A stretch of DNA of 48,805 nt, taken from assembly GCF_015206895.1 (NCBI RefSeq), contig NZ_JADEXU010000048.1, forward strand, positions 1 through 48,805. The letters are read 5' to 3'. The notes beneath the pieces are model-generated. The model saw only the letters and a program-made list of their open reading frames with translations. It did no database searches and was not told where the DNA came from. Within the stretch, counting starts at the first letter, position 1. Every line of letters begins with the position of its first letter. Shown piece by piece: positions 8,797 through 16,929 of this stretch. A program made the translations under genes and the position numbers. This DNA is from Nostoc sp. LEGE 12450. Its GTDB lineage: Bacteria > Cyanobacteriota > Cyanobacteriia > Cyanobacteriales > Nostocaceae.

Positions 8797-10007
8797 TGGC
8801 GTATCAATTTCATAAAAGAGGGAGACAGGGGAAGAGAAAAATTCAAAATTACTCCCCCACTCCCTCCTTCCTTTTTTTACCTTTGATTTTTTTCTTAATA
8901 TTTAGTTTAGTAAGTTGTGGGGGTAAATCCCCTCCAGCTTCTCAAGAAAATTCTGCGGCTTCATCTAAGCAAGATAGCGATTTAACCTTCTTTGATGTCA
9001 CCCTAGAACAGGCAGATGAAGTGGGAAGACCAATTTGGAAAGTCAGGGCTAAACAAGCAAAATACACCAAAGAAAAACAAATTGGTCAAGCTGAGAGTCC
9101 TTATGGTGAACTATATCAAGATGGTAAAGTAGTTTACCAAATCAAGGCAGATGTCGCAGATATTGAACAAGATGGGAAGCAGTTGTTTCTTAAAGGTAAG
9201 ATATTTGCCACAGACCCTAGTAATGGAATTATATTGCAAGGTAATGAATTAGAATGGCGGCCCAAAGAAGATTTGTTGATTGTCCGCAACAAAATTAACG
9301 GTACTCACAAACAACTACAAGCTGTAGCGCAAGAAGTGCGAGTTAAAACCCGCGAACAGCGTATGGAATTTTCTGGACAAGTAGTAGCAAATTCCGCCGA
9401 TCCCCAATTACAAGTAAGAACCGAGCATTTAATCTGGAATATTAAAGAAGAAAAACTGATTGGCGATCGCCCCATACAAATTGATCGCTACAAAGATAAT
9501 AAGATTAGCGATCGCGGTAAGGGTAATTCTGCCGAAGTCAACTTAAAAACAAAAATTGCCACTATTCAACAAAATGCTCAATTAGATTTACTAGACCCAC
9601 CAGTGCAAATAGCTAGTAACTCTATGACATGGAACATGAACGCAGAAACTGTTACTACAAATTCCCCTGTACGAATGTTCCAACGGGTTGAAAATCTTAC
9701 TGTAACCGCCAATCAAGGTGAAATGAAAATCCCGCAAAAAACGGTTTATTTAAAAGGTAACGTCAACGCCATTGGTCAGCGTCGCCAGTCTTTGAAATCT
9801 AATACATTAACTTGGTATTTAGACAATAAATTAGTTGAAGCTCAAGGAAATGTAGTTTATCGGCAAGTTGACCCACCGTTAAATTTTATGGGTGAAACAG
9901 CCGTTGGTAATCTGCAAACAGAAAATATTGTTGTCAAAGGTGGCAGTTCTAGCGGTAGGGTAGTAACAGAAATTATTCCCCAAGAAAGAGCCAATCGTCA
10001 GCAGTAG
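8796..10007 (+). CDS. lptC: LptC, LPS export periplasmic protein
   Basis: LptC bridges the LptBFG transporter in the inner membrane to LptA in lipopolysaccharide export. At 403 aa this is the long cyanobacterial form, with repeated beta-strand segments of the LptC/OstA type (for example QAVAQEVRVKTREQRMEFSG and TLTWYLDNKLVEAQGNVVY). The N-terminus is basic, followed by a hydrophobic stretch FLFLPLIFFLIFSLVSCGG with a lipobox-like LVSC, so it is probably a lipoprotein or N-terminally anchored. Its start overlaps the stop of the LabA-like gene by one base. A 19-bp hairpin follows the gene, so it probably ends the transcript. Confidence 0.88.
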   Translation: MAYQFHKRGRQGKRKIQNYSPTPSFLFLPLIFFLIFSLVSCGGKSPPASQENSAASSKQDSDLTFFDVTLEQADEVGRPIWKVRAKQAKYTKEKQIGQAESPYGELYQDGKVVYQIKADVADIEQDGKQLFLKGKIFATDPSNGIILQGNELEWRPKEDLLIVRNKINGTHKQLQAVAQEVRVKTREQRMEFSGQVVANSADPQLQVRTEHLIWNIKEEKLIGDRPIQIDRYKDNKISDRGKGNSAEVNLKTKIATIQQNAQLDLLDPPVQIASNSMTWNMNAETVTTNSPVRMFQRVENLTVTANQGEMKIPQKTVYLKGNVNAIGQRRQSLKSNTLTWYLDNKLVEAQGNVVYRQVDPPLNFMGETAVGNLQTENIVVKGGSSSGRVVTEIIPQERANRQQ

Positions 10008-10020
10008 AGCTAGTGGAAAT

Positions 10021-10062
10021 GGGGAGTAGGGGGGACTTGTCCCCAAGTCCTCCCTACTCCCC
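10021..10062 (+). terminator. 19-bp hairpin after lptC
   Basis: Arms at 10021-10039 and 10044-10062 pair over 19 bp, with a single G-T wobble, around a 4-nt TCCC loop. The arms begin GGGGAGTAGG and end CCTACTCCCC. It lies 13 bp past the lptC stop and before the metal-sensor gene. There is no long U tract, so it could act as a terminator, an RNA-stability hairpin or simply be one of the dispersed Nostoc GGGGAGT repeats. Confidence 0.5.
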
Positions 10063-10117
10063 ACTCCCTGTAACGCTCTAGGCTAGGATCTTAGTATTAC
10101 AAGTCCTTTGATAACCC

Positions 10118-10519
10118 ATGAATGGATCAAACCGATTAGGCAAGGAATCCTTGCCAATATCCCAGCAAGCAGAACATTCCCAGCATCACGATATAGACCA
10201 CAACCATACAGATCATACTCATGGGACTAAAGAGCCTGCTCATCCTCACATCCATAGCGAAGAATCTTTACGGCGAATTGCCAATCGATTATCACGTATA
10301 GAAGGCCATGTTCGTGGTATTAAGACAATGGTGCAGCAAAATAGCCCTTGTCCTGATGTTTTACTGCAAATTGCCGCAGTGCGGGGCGCATTGGATAAGG
10401 TAGCGCGAATTGTTTTGGATGAACATTTAACTGAATGTATTGCGAGAGCCGCACAAGAGGGTAATATTGAAGTTGAAATTAAACAGTTAAAGGCTGCTTT
10501 AGATCGGTTTTTACCTTAA
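10118..10519 (+). CDS. CsoR/RcnR-family metal-sensing repressor, InrS-like
   Basis: A 133-aa DUF156-family transcriptional repressor: an all-helical DNA-binding protein that releases its operator on binding Cu(I) or Ni(II). The core RRIANRLSRIEGHVRGIKTMV is typical. Candidate ligands are Cys78, His103 and Cys107, the spacing found in CsoR and in the cyanobacterial nickel sensor InrS. The N-terminus is very His-rich (ten His between residues 20 and 46). His46 is 32 residues before Cys78, the same offset as the fourth InrS ligand as I recall it. That favours Ni(II) over Cu(I). No exporter gene lies next to it. Confidence 0.85.
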   Translation: MNGSNRLGKESLPISQQAEHSQHHDIDHNHTDHTHGTKEPAHPHIHSEESLRRIANRLSRIEGHVRGIKTMVQQNSPCPDVLLQIAAVRGALDKVARIVLDEHLTECIARAAQEGNIEVEIKQLKAALDRFLP

Positions 10520-10620
10520 AAATAAAAAATTCACTCGGATGAAAAGACATTTTGTAGAGATGCGAGATTTAGTATATTGAACGAGGCAAAGTCTTCTTTA
10601 TGCCAAAATTAATACAAATA

Positions 10621-10829
10621 TCTCAGAGGATATTTGGAAAGTATTAAACGCAACGGGGACGACACCCTAGATTTGCTGGAGGTAACAGCACCGATAGCAA
10701 TTTCTATTGTTCATCGGTTCAGTCTGTTGGATATGATTTAGACATGCCTCAAGTAATACTGTCGCATCTTTATCTACTGACAGAATATCTTACTTAAGCT
10801 TTTTTTGACTTTCCAAACATCCTCTGAGA
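10621..10829. mobile_element. MITE-like 209-bp element with 21-bp inverted ends
   Basis: Left end 10621-10641 starts TCTCAGAGGAT and ends TTTGGAAAG. Right end 10809-10829 is its inverse with one mismatch. The 167 bp between carries no intact ORF. Target-site duplications are not clear. A 15-bp exact copy of the outer end recurs at 23939-23953, which supports a dispersed element. It is probably a non-autonomous miniature element or an insertion-sequence remnant, lying between the metal-sensor gene and the zinc-ribbon gene. Confidence 0.6.
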
Positions 10830-10878
10830 ATTTATGGTGGGATTACTATCAGAGTAAAAATACTGTCAGGTAAATGTT

Positions 10879-11172
10879 ATGAGTAAGATAAAAAATAAAC
10901 TTTTCTCTCAATGGCTTTCTATTGCTACTGAAATTAATCACTCTTTACCAAATGTGCCTGTATTAAACTGCCCAAACTGTCATCAACAAGAAGTAGATTT
11001 TCAATTTGTAGGAGATTTGCAAACTAGAATAGGCTACATAGCAATATGGTGTCCATTTTGTTTACATGGAATACATCTTTCAAGAGTGCGTATTCCTGTT
11101 GTACTTGAAGCTAATTATTTTGATATATCCATAGAAGAAGTTTCAAAAAGAATTCCAATTTTACCCATGTAG
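10879..11172 (+). CDS. Small zinc-ribbon-like hypothetical protein
   Basis: A 97-aa protein I do not recognise. It has two CxxC knuckles, Cys31-Cys34 (CPNC) and Cys58-Cys61 (CPFC), with 23 residues between them, the layout of a zinc ribbon. A short basic amphipathic N-terminus precedes it and a hydrophilic tail follows. No signal peptide or membrane segment is visible. It could bind nucleic acid or protein. The gene is AT-rich, like the downstream menH, and follows the inverted-repeat element by 49 bp. Confidence 0.6.
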   Translation: MSKIKNKLFSQWLSIATEINHSLPNVPVLNCPNCHQQEVDFQFVGDLQTRIGYIAIWCPFCLHGIHLSRVRIPVVLEANYFDISIEEVSKRIPILPM

Positions 11173-11339
11173 AACCTTAAAATAATAATTGCCATAGCCG
11201 GGCTATTTCATTCTAAAAAGTTGTTTGAGTGTGTCTAAACCAAAAGAGCAGTTGGGCTTGTGCCATATTTTTAAACATCTGAGATAGTGGTATAAAATCA
11301 AAAGTTAGACCAGCTTAGACTTTACACATATCTTCTAAA

Positions 11340-12158
11340 ATGACTTTAGAAAAATATAAATTTAACTATTATTTAAATATCAATTTAGATAAATTTGTAA
11401 TTGTTTTTTTACATGGCTTCATGGGAAATATTAATGAATTTGATGAAGCTATAAAATTTCTAGCAGAAGATTTTTCTTATCTTATACTTGACTTACCAGG
11501 ACATGGAAAAACCGAAGTTGTAGGAGGTGATGAATACTATGGAATGGAACCCACCGCTCAAGCAATAATCAATTTATTAGATGAATTAAAAATAGATAAA
11601 TGCCACTTAATTGGTTATTCGATGGGTGGAAGATTAGCTTTATACCTAACTCTAAAATTCCCAGAACGTTTTATGAAAGTTGTATTAGAATCAGCTTCTC
11701 CAGGTTTAGCAACAGAAGCAGAACGATTAGAACGAGCTAGACGTGATGTTCAAATAGCTAGAAAATTAAGCAGAAGCATTATTCCAACTGATTTTGCTGC
11801 TTTTTTGTCCAATTGGTACAATCAACCAATTTTTGGTTATATAAAAAATCATCCACAATACGATTGCATGATAGAAAGTCGCTTGCAAAACAATCCGCAA
11901 GAATTAGAGAAATCATTGCGCTTCATGGGTAATGGATGTCAACCTTCTTTGTGGGAAAAGCTACAAGAGAATAAAATTCATATACTCTTACTAGCTGGTG
12001 AATATGATAAAAAGTTTATATTTATTAATATAGAAATGGCTAAATTATGTAAATTTGCACAGCTAAAAATAATTAAAAATACTGCACATAATATTCACTT
12101 TGAAAATACTTTGGCATTTGTGGAAAATATCAAATATTTTCTATCTACAGCAAGTTAG
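11340..12158 (+). CDS. menH: MenH, 2-succinyl-6-hydroxy-2,4-cyclohexadiene-1-carboxylate synthase
   Basis: MenH is an alpha/beta hydrolase-fold lyase that removes pyruvate from SEPHCHC in menaquinone/phylloquinone synthesis; in cyanobacteria the product is the photosystem I quinone. The 272-aa protein has VFLHGFMGN at the oxyanion loop, LDLPGHGKT, the nucleophile elbow GYSMGGRLAL, ESASPGL after it, GEYDKKF with the acidic residue, and a terminal His in NTAHNIHFE. These fit MenH rather than a general esterase. No other men gene is adjacent. Codon use is conspicuously AT-rich compared with metG or lptC. Confidence 0.85.
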   Translation: MTLEKYKFNYYLNINLDKFVIVFLHGFMGNINEFDEAIKFLAEDFSYLILDLPGHGKTEVVGGDEYYGMEPTAQAIINLLDELKIDKCHLIGYSMGGRLALYLTLKFPERFMKVVLESASPGLATEAERLERARRDVQIARKLSRSIIPTDFAAFLSNWYNQPIFGYIKNHPQYDCMIESRLQNNPQELEKSLRFMGNGCQPSLWEKLQENKIHILLLAGEYDKKFIFINIEMAKLCKFAQLKIIKNTAHNIHFENTLAFVENIKYFLSTAS

Positions 12159-12172
12159 AAATTAAGATAACC

Positions 12173-12889
12173 TCACGGCTTCTTTACTGGCTTTTTAGAA
12201 GGAGTTGGCGATGGTGTCAAATTCTGGACAGTTGGTTGATTAGCTGCGGTTAATTCCTCTTGCAACATTTTCTGATAAATTTTAGGCAAAGAGCTACTAA
12301 CAGAATTAGTTTCTATACCATACCCTAGACTTGTCCAAGTCGGAGAGAGTCGCCGCAAAACATCATTTAACTTTCCCTGACGCAGCAGTTGAGAAAGATC
12401 GGTTCCCCAAACTTTAGAATCAGTTAACCAACGGTAAACCACTGTATCTTGATCTTCTGCTTCAAAACTATAAGCAGTCCAAAACATCATCTGCATCGGC
12501 TTTGGGTGATAAAGTGGGGCTAAACGATACCAAGTAATGTTGATAATTTGATATCTCCCAGCAGCCGTAGAACAATTACCTGTATTGGGGCCTGTGACAA
12601 TTGTGACGCATATTTCAGGATGGCGGCTAAGGTCGTTGACTTGCTGTCCACCATACAACAGCGAATAAGGACGGTTCCCACTAGCTTCACTCGCCGAGAT
12701 AGTTCGCATTAAAGCACGGATATAGGGATCGCCCTGTTTCATTACCAAAGGCGGCTGTTTAACTGCAAAGATGGGATCGGAAGGCGATCGCAAGTCTCCA
12801 ATATACCATTGCAACAAATACACAAAGCCAAGAAGCGCAGCTATTGGCCCAATAAGTTTTTCAACACCTTTGAATTCAAAGCCTTTCAG
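12173..12889 (-). CDS. Membrane-anchored lysozyme-like protein (phage lambda R / GH104-like), probable CTG start
   Basis: The C-terminal domain resembles the lambda-R/GH104 peptidoglycan lyase fold: IRALMRTISASEAS with the likely catalytic Glu, LLYGG, HPEICV, then AAGRYQIINITWY. The tail is proline/lysine-rich. The first ATG/GTG-type start is GTG at 12823 (216 aa). However, the open frame continues upstream through a hydrophobic helix (LIGPIAALLGFVYLLQW) to a CTG at 12889. That codon sits 7 nt after a perfect AAGGAG (12902-12897), and an in-frame stop lies just upstream. The CTG start gives 238 aa with an N-terminal anchor facing the periplasm, which suits a cell-wall enzyme. The start is inference; the domain is fairly sure. 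Confidence 0.75.
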   Translation of the reverse strand: MKGFEFKGVEKLIGPIAALLGFVYLLQWYIGDLRSPSDPIFAVKQPPLVMKQGDPYIRALMRTISASEASGNRPYSLLYGGQQVNDLSRHPEICVTIVTGPNTGNCSTAAGRYQIINITWYRLAPLYHPKPMQMMFWTAYSFEAEDQDTVVYRWLTDSKVWGTDLSQLLRQGKLNDVLRRLSPTWTSLGYGIETNSVSSSLPKIYQKMLQEELTAANQPTVQNLTPSPTPSKKPVKKP

Positions 12890-13287
12890 AGTCTAACTCC
12901 TTCAAATTTTCTCTCTTTGCTAACACAAATCATTGACGAACTCATTTTGACAAAGTTCACATCTGATTGTTAGTTATTATTCCCATTTCCTCATTTTTTT
13001 GGTAATTAGGAAAAAAGGGTATGAATCAGTATATAAGAGCCATTTTGTATCGCTGTTTGTGGAGATGAAGGTTACAAAAGAGCGATCGCTTGTCTATGGT
13101 AAATGAGTGTAGGGTTAAACCGCCGTATGAGCAATGAATGCGCTTTAACCTTACGTTTTGGGTGTGGGATGGAGCGATCGCTTTAGAAAATAAAATCAAG
13201 GGCGGTCAATTTAAATGAAGCAAGCTACTTGACAAAGTGCGAGCAGATTTGAGCCGATTATTTTGGGGAATAGAATCCTCTATAATA
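12890..13287. other. Intergenic region, lysozyme-like gene to oxidoreductase
   Basis: No convincing gene. It contains two HIP1-type GCGATCGC sites (near 13081 and 13174) and AT-rich stretches likely to include the promoter of the leftward lysozyme-like gene. The short ORF overlapping the oxidoreductase 3' end looks spurious. Confidence 0.5.
12897..12902 (-). promoter_or_regulatory. Shine-Dalgarno AAGGAG that sets a CTG start
   Basis: A perfect AAGGAG read on the minus strand lies 7 nt before the CTG at 12889-12887. No ATG, GTG or TTG in the lysozyme frame stands at a comparable spacing. Confidence 0.6.
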
Positions 13288-13944
13288 TCAGCACTGTTGA
13301 AATAGCTCCTTAAAGCTTTTTGAGGCTGCTTCAGGTTTGGCAACAATTTCGACAATTTTATTGCGTGCATCTGCTTCAAATAGCGCCTCAACAGCAACTT
13401 GGGCGACTTTCTGCCTGGGGATGCTACCGTCAAACAATGTATCAGCGCTCTGCATCACGATCGCATCTGAGTTATCTTCATTCTTCAATCCACCAGGCCG
13501 CACAATCGTATAAGTAAGACCACTTTTCTGGATATACTCTTCAGCTTGCTTTTTCCACACCAAAATTAGCCAAAACAAGTTTAGTGGATGGAATAACTGC
13601 GAAGTACACAAAGAAGAAACCAAGACAAGATGCTCAATCCCCTTTGCTTTGGCAGCTTCTACTAAATTTTTAGTCCCTTCAAAATCTACTTTATAGGGGC
13701 CGGTGGGGTCAAAACTAGGTTTTGCACCAGTCGCAACTAACAAAACTGTGCTATCTCCCAAGGCAGCATGCAAACTTTCTGGTTGTAACACATCACCTAC
13801 AACCAACTCAGCTTCAGGAGACAGAATACCCTTAGCTTTCTCTATATCCCGCACCAAAGCCCGGACGGGAATATTCCGTGCTATCAACTCTTGCACAATG
13901 CGGCGGCCTGTTTCACCGGTTGCCCCTGCTACAAATGCTTTCAT
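13288..13944 (-). CDS. NAD(P)-binding atypical SDR-family oxidoreductase
   Basis: A 218-aa single-domain Rossmann protein. The N-terminal dinucleotide motif GATGETG is at residues 7-13, followed by the beta2 Arg region ALVRD and by VGDVLQPES. The middle has LVLVSSL in place of the classical YxxxK site. The IVRPGGL segment is typical of NmrA/Ycf39/Tic62-like atypical SDRs. Cyanobacterial members act in photosystem assembly or redox sensing, but which applies here is unknown. The ATG at 13944 begins right at the Rossmann strand. It is divergent from the DUF1997 gene. Confidence 0.82.
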   Translation of the reverse strand: MKAFVAGATGETGRRIVQELIARNIPVRALVRDIEKAKGILSPEAELVVGDVLQPESLHAALGDSTVLLVATGAKPSFDPTGPYKVDFEGTKNLVEAAKAKGIEHLVLVSSLCTSQLFHPLNLFWLILVWKKQAEEYIQKSGLTYTIVRPGGLKNEDNSDAIVMQSADTLFDGSIPRQKVAQVAVEALFEADARNKIVEIVAKPEAASKSFKELFQQC

Positions 13945-14123
13945 GAGAAATGCTATCCTGGGAAACTATTGTGTGCTTGTTTAGTTCTTTATTTTAGTAA
14001 TTCTATGGAGTTGATGGCAGATTAATGAGGTTTTGGTCAAAATGAGATATTAGTGTGAAATGACCCAGGTACGTGGGGAATTATTAATATAGACAGAACG
14101 CCAAAATATACAGTAATGCATTT

Positions 14124-14795
14124 ATGCTTTCAAGACAAGGCGAATATAAATCCTGGGAAATAACAGAAGCAGTTTTACCTGTAGCGTCCAACCAAGAAGA
14201 AGCGAAGGACACATTAACAGACATAAATGTAGCGACGATTACAAAATTTTACGGTCGTTATCAAGATTTTATGGAAATGCCTGCTCCAGCAGAGAAGGTT
14301 GCTGAGTATCTTAATGCTCACGCCTTATGGTTTTCTCGTTGTGCTGAACCCATGAAAGTGCAATTACTTGGGGAAAATGGCTATGCTCTAGTAATTGGTC
14401 GTTTTGGTGCTTTCGGTTATGAAGTAGAACCGAAAATTGGTTTAGAATTGTTGCCCCCAGAGGAGGGTATTTACCGCATCCGTACAATCCCCATTCCTGA
14501 TTACCAATCGCCTGGTTATGACGTAGATTATCGGGCATCTCTACAGCTAATAGAAAACGATGCTTGCAGTAGCGGCGAGGTTACGAGAGTCGAATGGGAA
14601 TTGGATTTAATAGTTGATTTGCACTTTCCTCGGTTTATCCAGCGATTACCCAAGTCTATAATTCAATCTACAGGCGATCGCTTACTTAACCAAATTGTCC
14701 GCCAAGTTTCTCGTCGCTTAACACGCAAAGTTCAGCAAGATTTTCAGAAATCTTTGGAAATACCCTTTTCTGGGAATTCCAAACAAAAGCGCTAA
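14124..14795 (+). CDS. DUF1997 family protein
   Basis: A 223-aa protein of the cyanobacteria/plastid DUF1997 family, function unknown. Typical segments are YLNAHALWFSRCAEPM, the GRFGAFGYEVEPKIGLEL strand pair, DYRASLQL and the C-terminal RLPKSIIQSTGDRLLNQIVRQ. No signal peptide or membrane helix is evident. The fold is probably a lipid- or pigment-binding beta-barrel, which is inference. The start is taken at the ATG at 14124; conservation appears to begin near residue 30, so a later start is possible. Confidence 0.8.
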   Translation: MLSRQGEYKSWEITEAVLPVASNQEEAKDTLTDINVATITKFYGRYQDFMEMPAPAEKVAEYLNAHALWFSRCAEPMKVQLLGENGYALVIGRFGAFGYEVEPKIGLELLPPEEGIYRIRTIPIPDYQSPGYDVDYRASLQLIENDACSSGEVTRVEWELDLIVDLHFPRFIQRLPKSIIQSTGDRLLNQIVRQVSRRLTRKVQQDFQKSLEIPFSGNSKQKR

Positions 14796-14899
14796 GTCAA
14801 CAGTCCTTTGTCATTTATCGTACACTAATGACAAAGGACAAAGCGCAAAGTCTGAGCGGAGGTTTCTCCGATCAGAACTTTGTAAGAGAGGACAAATGA

Positions 14900-15370
14900 T
14901 TAAGCTTTAGTAAGAATTCTTTGGACAATTTGCACGCCAGTAACAGCCTGCCAAGCAAAAAGTCCCAAAAGCGTGAAATTTAGCAAAATATGGGTTGCGC
15001 GTGCCCAGTTTGCCCCTTTCTGCATATAAGGGGACAAAGCAGCAGAAAATGCAATCAGACCCGTCATACCCAGTCCTGCCAGCAGGTGAGGACCGACAAA
15101 TAACTTGCCATTATTGATGTAAGTAACACCCATCCCTCCAATTGCACCTGCTACCATCAAACCTAGGAGTATAGACCCGATTTGGTAGTGTCTGACGTTA
15201 TATCTACCTTTAATCAGTTCTTTCTTTTGTTCCCCCTGAGCATTTCTGGTACGCTGTAATTGCAGCCCCAAGTAGGCAGCATAAATTGAGAGTACTAATA
15301 GCGCCCACATCAGCACCGGATGGAAGAAATTAAGCCAATATTTCACCGACGCAGAAAGTTCCAAGCTCAT
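14900..15370 (-). CDS. DUF4079 membrane protein
   Basis: A 156-aa protein with four predicted membrane helices (about residues 16-36, 65-83, 95-112 and 126-146). It has conserved His residues in FFHPVLMW, NVRHYQIG, GPHLLAG and ATHILLN, one per helix. That arrangement is reminiscent of b-type cytochromes and ferric-reductase-like heme binders. The family is cyanobacterial/plastid and uncharacterised. The gene is convergent with DUF1997. Confidence 0.78.
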   Translation of the reverse strand: MSLELSASVKYWLNFFHPVLMWALLVLSIYAAYLGLQLQRTRNAQGEQKKELIKGRYNVRHYQIGSILLGLMVAGAIGGMGVTYINNGKLFVGPHLLAGLGMTGLIAFSAALSPYMQKGANWARATHILLNFTLLGLFAWQAVTGVQIVQRILTKA

Positions 15371-15515
15371 AGTGTTCTCGCCTAATTATTAAATCTTCAT
15401 AAAAATTAGCATAACTCTATTCTCTGTGCTTCAAGTTGCACAAATTAAAAGAGTCTAAAAGATGAGGAGAGAAGACAAGAGTTAAGCCTCCCTTACCTTA
15501 GAGTGCTTGCCAAGA

Positions 15516-15558
15516 CTGCGTTTCTTAATTTTTAATTTTTAATTTTCAATTTTTAATT
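15516..15558. repeat. AT-rich TTTTTAATTTTTAATTT tandem tract
   Basis: Degenerate repeats of AATTTTT fill the gap before the ankyrin gene. Such tracts are common in Nostoc intergenic DNA. They may contribute to promoter bending but show no clear boxes. Confidence 0.5.
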
Positions 15559-15645
15559 GCATAACCCTCTTGCCAAAGTGCATAAACAATCTCAGACTGA
15601 GTTTTGAGGGTAGACGAACAAAACCCCCTGTGTGGGATCTCATTC

Positions 15646-16929
15646 ATGACTGAAAACAACGATACTTTGCTGCTAAAAGCTGCTAAAAGTGGTGATATTA
15701 AGGGGCTGTGTGCGCTACTGGCTGCTGGTGCGAGGGTAGATGCGTGCGATCGCCAAGGTACTACGGCGTTAATGTTTGCTGCCAATTTAGGCTACACCGA
15801 AATTGTGCGATCGCTCCTAGATGCCGGGGCAAATATCAACTTGCCCAGAAAACTCTATCGTTTGACGGCTTTGATGTTAGCAGCTAGTGCCAAACAACTT
15901 GACATTTTGAAACTTTTAGTATCCAAAGGTGCTGATGTCAATGCCACTAATGAAGATGGCAGCACAGCTTTAATGGCCGCAGTCCTCAAAGGTCATATCG
16001 ATGTAGTGCGAGTCTTGTTGGCTGCTGGTGCGGAGGTGAATATTGCCGATAAAGATGATGATACTGCCTTGAAACTCGCCATTAAGCAGGGAAACATAGA
16101 AATTTTACAAGCAATTCTCCAAACTGGTGTTGATGTCAATATTTCAGATCAAGAGGGTGAGACACTTTTAACATTAGCCGCAGACTTGGGGCATCTGGAG
16201 GTTGTGGAAGCACTGCTAGCGGCGGGGGCTGGTGTGAATGTAAAAAACCCTGATGGTGGAACTGCATTATTGGCAGCAGCAGCAGGGGGACATAGTGCGA
16301 TCGCAGCAGCTTTACTGGATCGAGGTGCTGAAATTAATCTCCAAGACCAAGATGGTGAAACTGCCCTACACTTTGCCGTTGTGGAAGGCTACATTGATGT
16401 CGTGCAAGTATTACTTAACAGTGGTGCTGATGTCCAAATTAGGAACCGTCTAGGTGATACACCACTGCTTGTAGCAGCATTGCAGGGACATAGCAAAATT
16501 GTCGAGGCCCTACTGTGTTCTGAGGCAGATATTAATGGGAAAAATCTTGGTGAAGTACCTTTGACGTTGGCTGCATCACAAGGACATACTCAAACAGTGA
16601 AAGTGTTGTTAGACTATGGTGCTGATGCCAACACTCTGGGGGACGATGGCAAAACTGCTTTGATTAAAGCAACCGAACGCAAGCACACAGATATCATACA
16701 TTTGCTGCTGGCAAAGGGGGCAGATGTCAATTTTCAAGACTCAGCGAGGGCAACATCATTGATGTGGGCTGCCTCAGCAGGTTATGGCGAAATTGTGCAG
16801 TTATTACTCCAAGCTGGGGCAGATGTCAATTTAAAAAACCGTGGTGGTTATACTGCTTTGATGATTGCAGAATTTAATGGTTATAAAAATGTAGTGCGGA
16901 GTCTGCAAAAAGCTGGAGCGCAAGAATAG
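15646..16929 (+). CDS. Ankyrin-repeat protein
   Basis: A 427-aa protein made almost wholly of about 13 ankyrin repeats of 33 residues (pattern DG-TAL--AA--GH--IV--LL-AGADVN), giving a curved protein-binding solenoid. The chosen start is the ATG at 15646, giving MTENNDTLLLKAAKSGD, the usual first-helix cap. The open frame extends 14 codons upstream but looks non-coding there. No signal peptide or membrane segment is present, so it is probably cytosolic. The partner is unknown. The tandem repeats are well diverged at DNA level, so expansion is old. Confidence 0.9.
   Translation: MTENNDTLLLKAAKSGDIKGLCALLAAGARVDACDRQGTTALMFAANLGYTEIVRSLLDAGANINLPRKLYRLTALMLAASAKQLDILKLLVSKGADVNATNEDGSTALMAAVLKGHIDVVRVLLAAGAEVNIADKDDDTALKLAIKQGNIEILQAILQTGVDVNISDQEGETLLTLAADLGHLEVVEALLAAGAGVNVKNPDGGTALLAAAAGGHSAIAAALLDRGAEINLQDQDGETALHFAVVEGYIDVVQVLLNSGADVQIRNRLGDTPLLVAALQGHSKIVEALLCSEADINGKNLGEVPLTLAASQGHTQTVKVLLDYGADANTLGDDGKTALIKATERKHTDIIHLLLAKGADVNFQDSARATSLMWAASAGYGEIVQLLLQAGADVNLKNRGGYTALMIAEFNGYKNVVRSLQKAGAQE

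Noticed and set aside
13206..13433. 75-aa ORF overlapping the end of the oxidoreductase gene
   Set aside because: It lies in another frame on the same strand, over the real gene's 3' end, with no motif.
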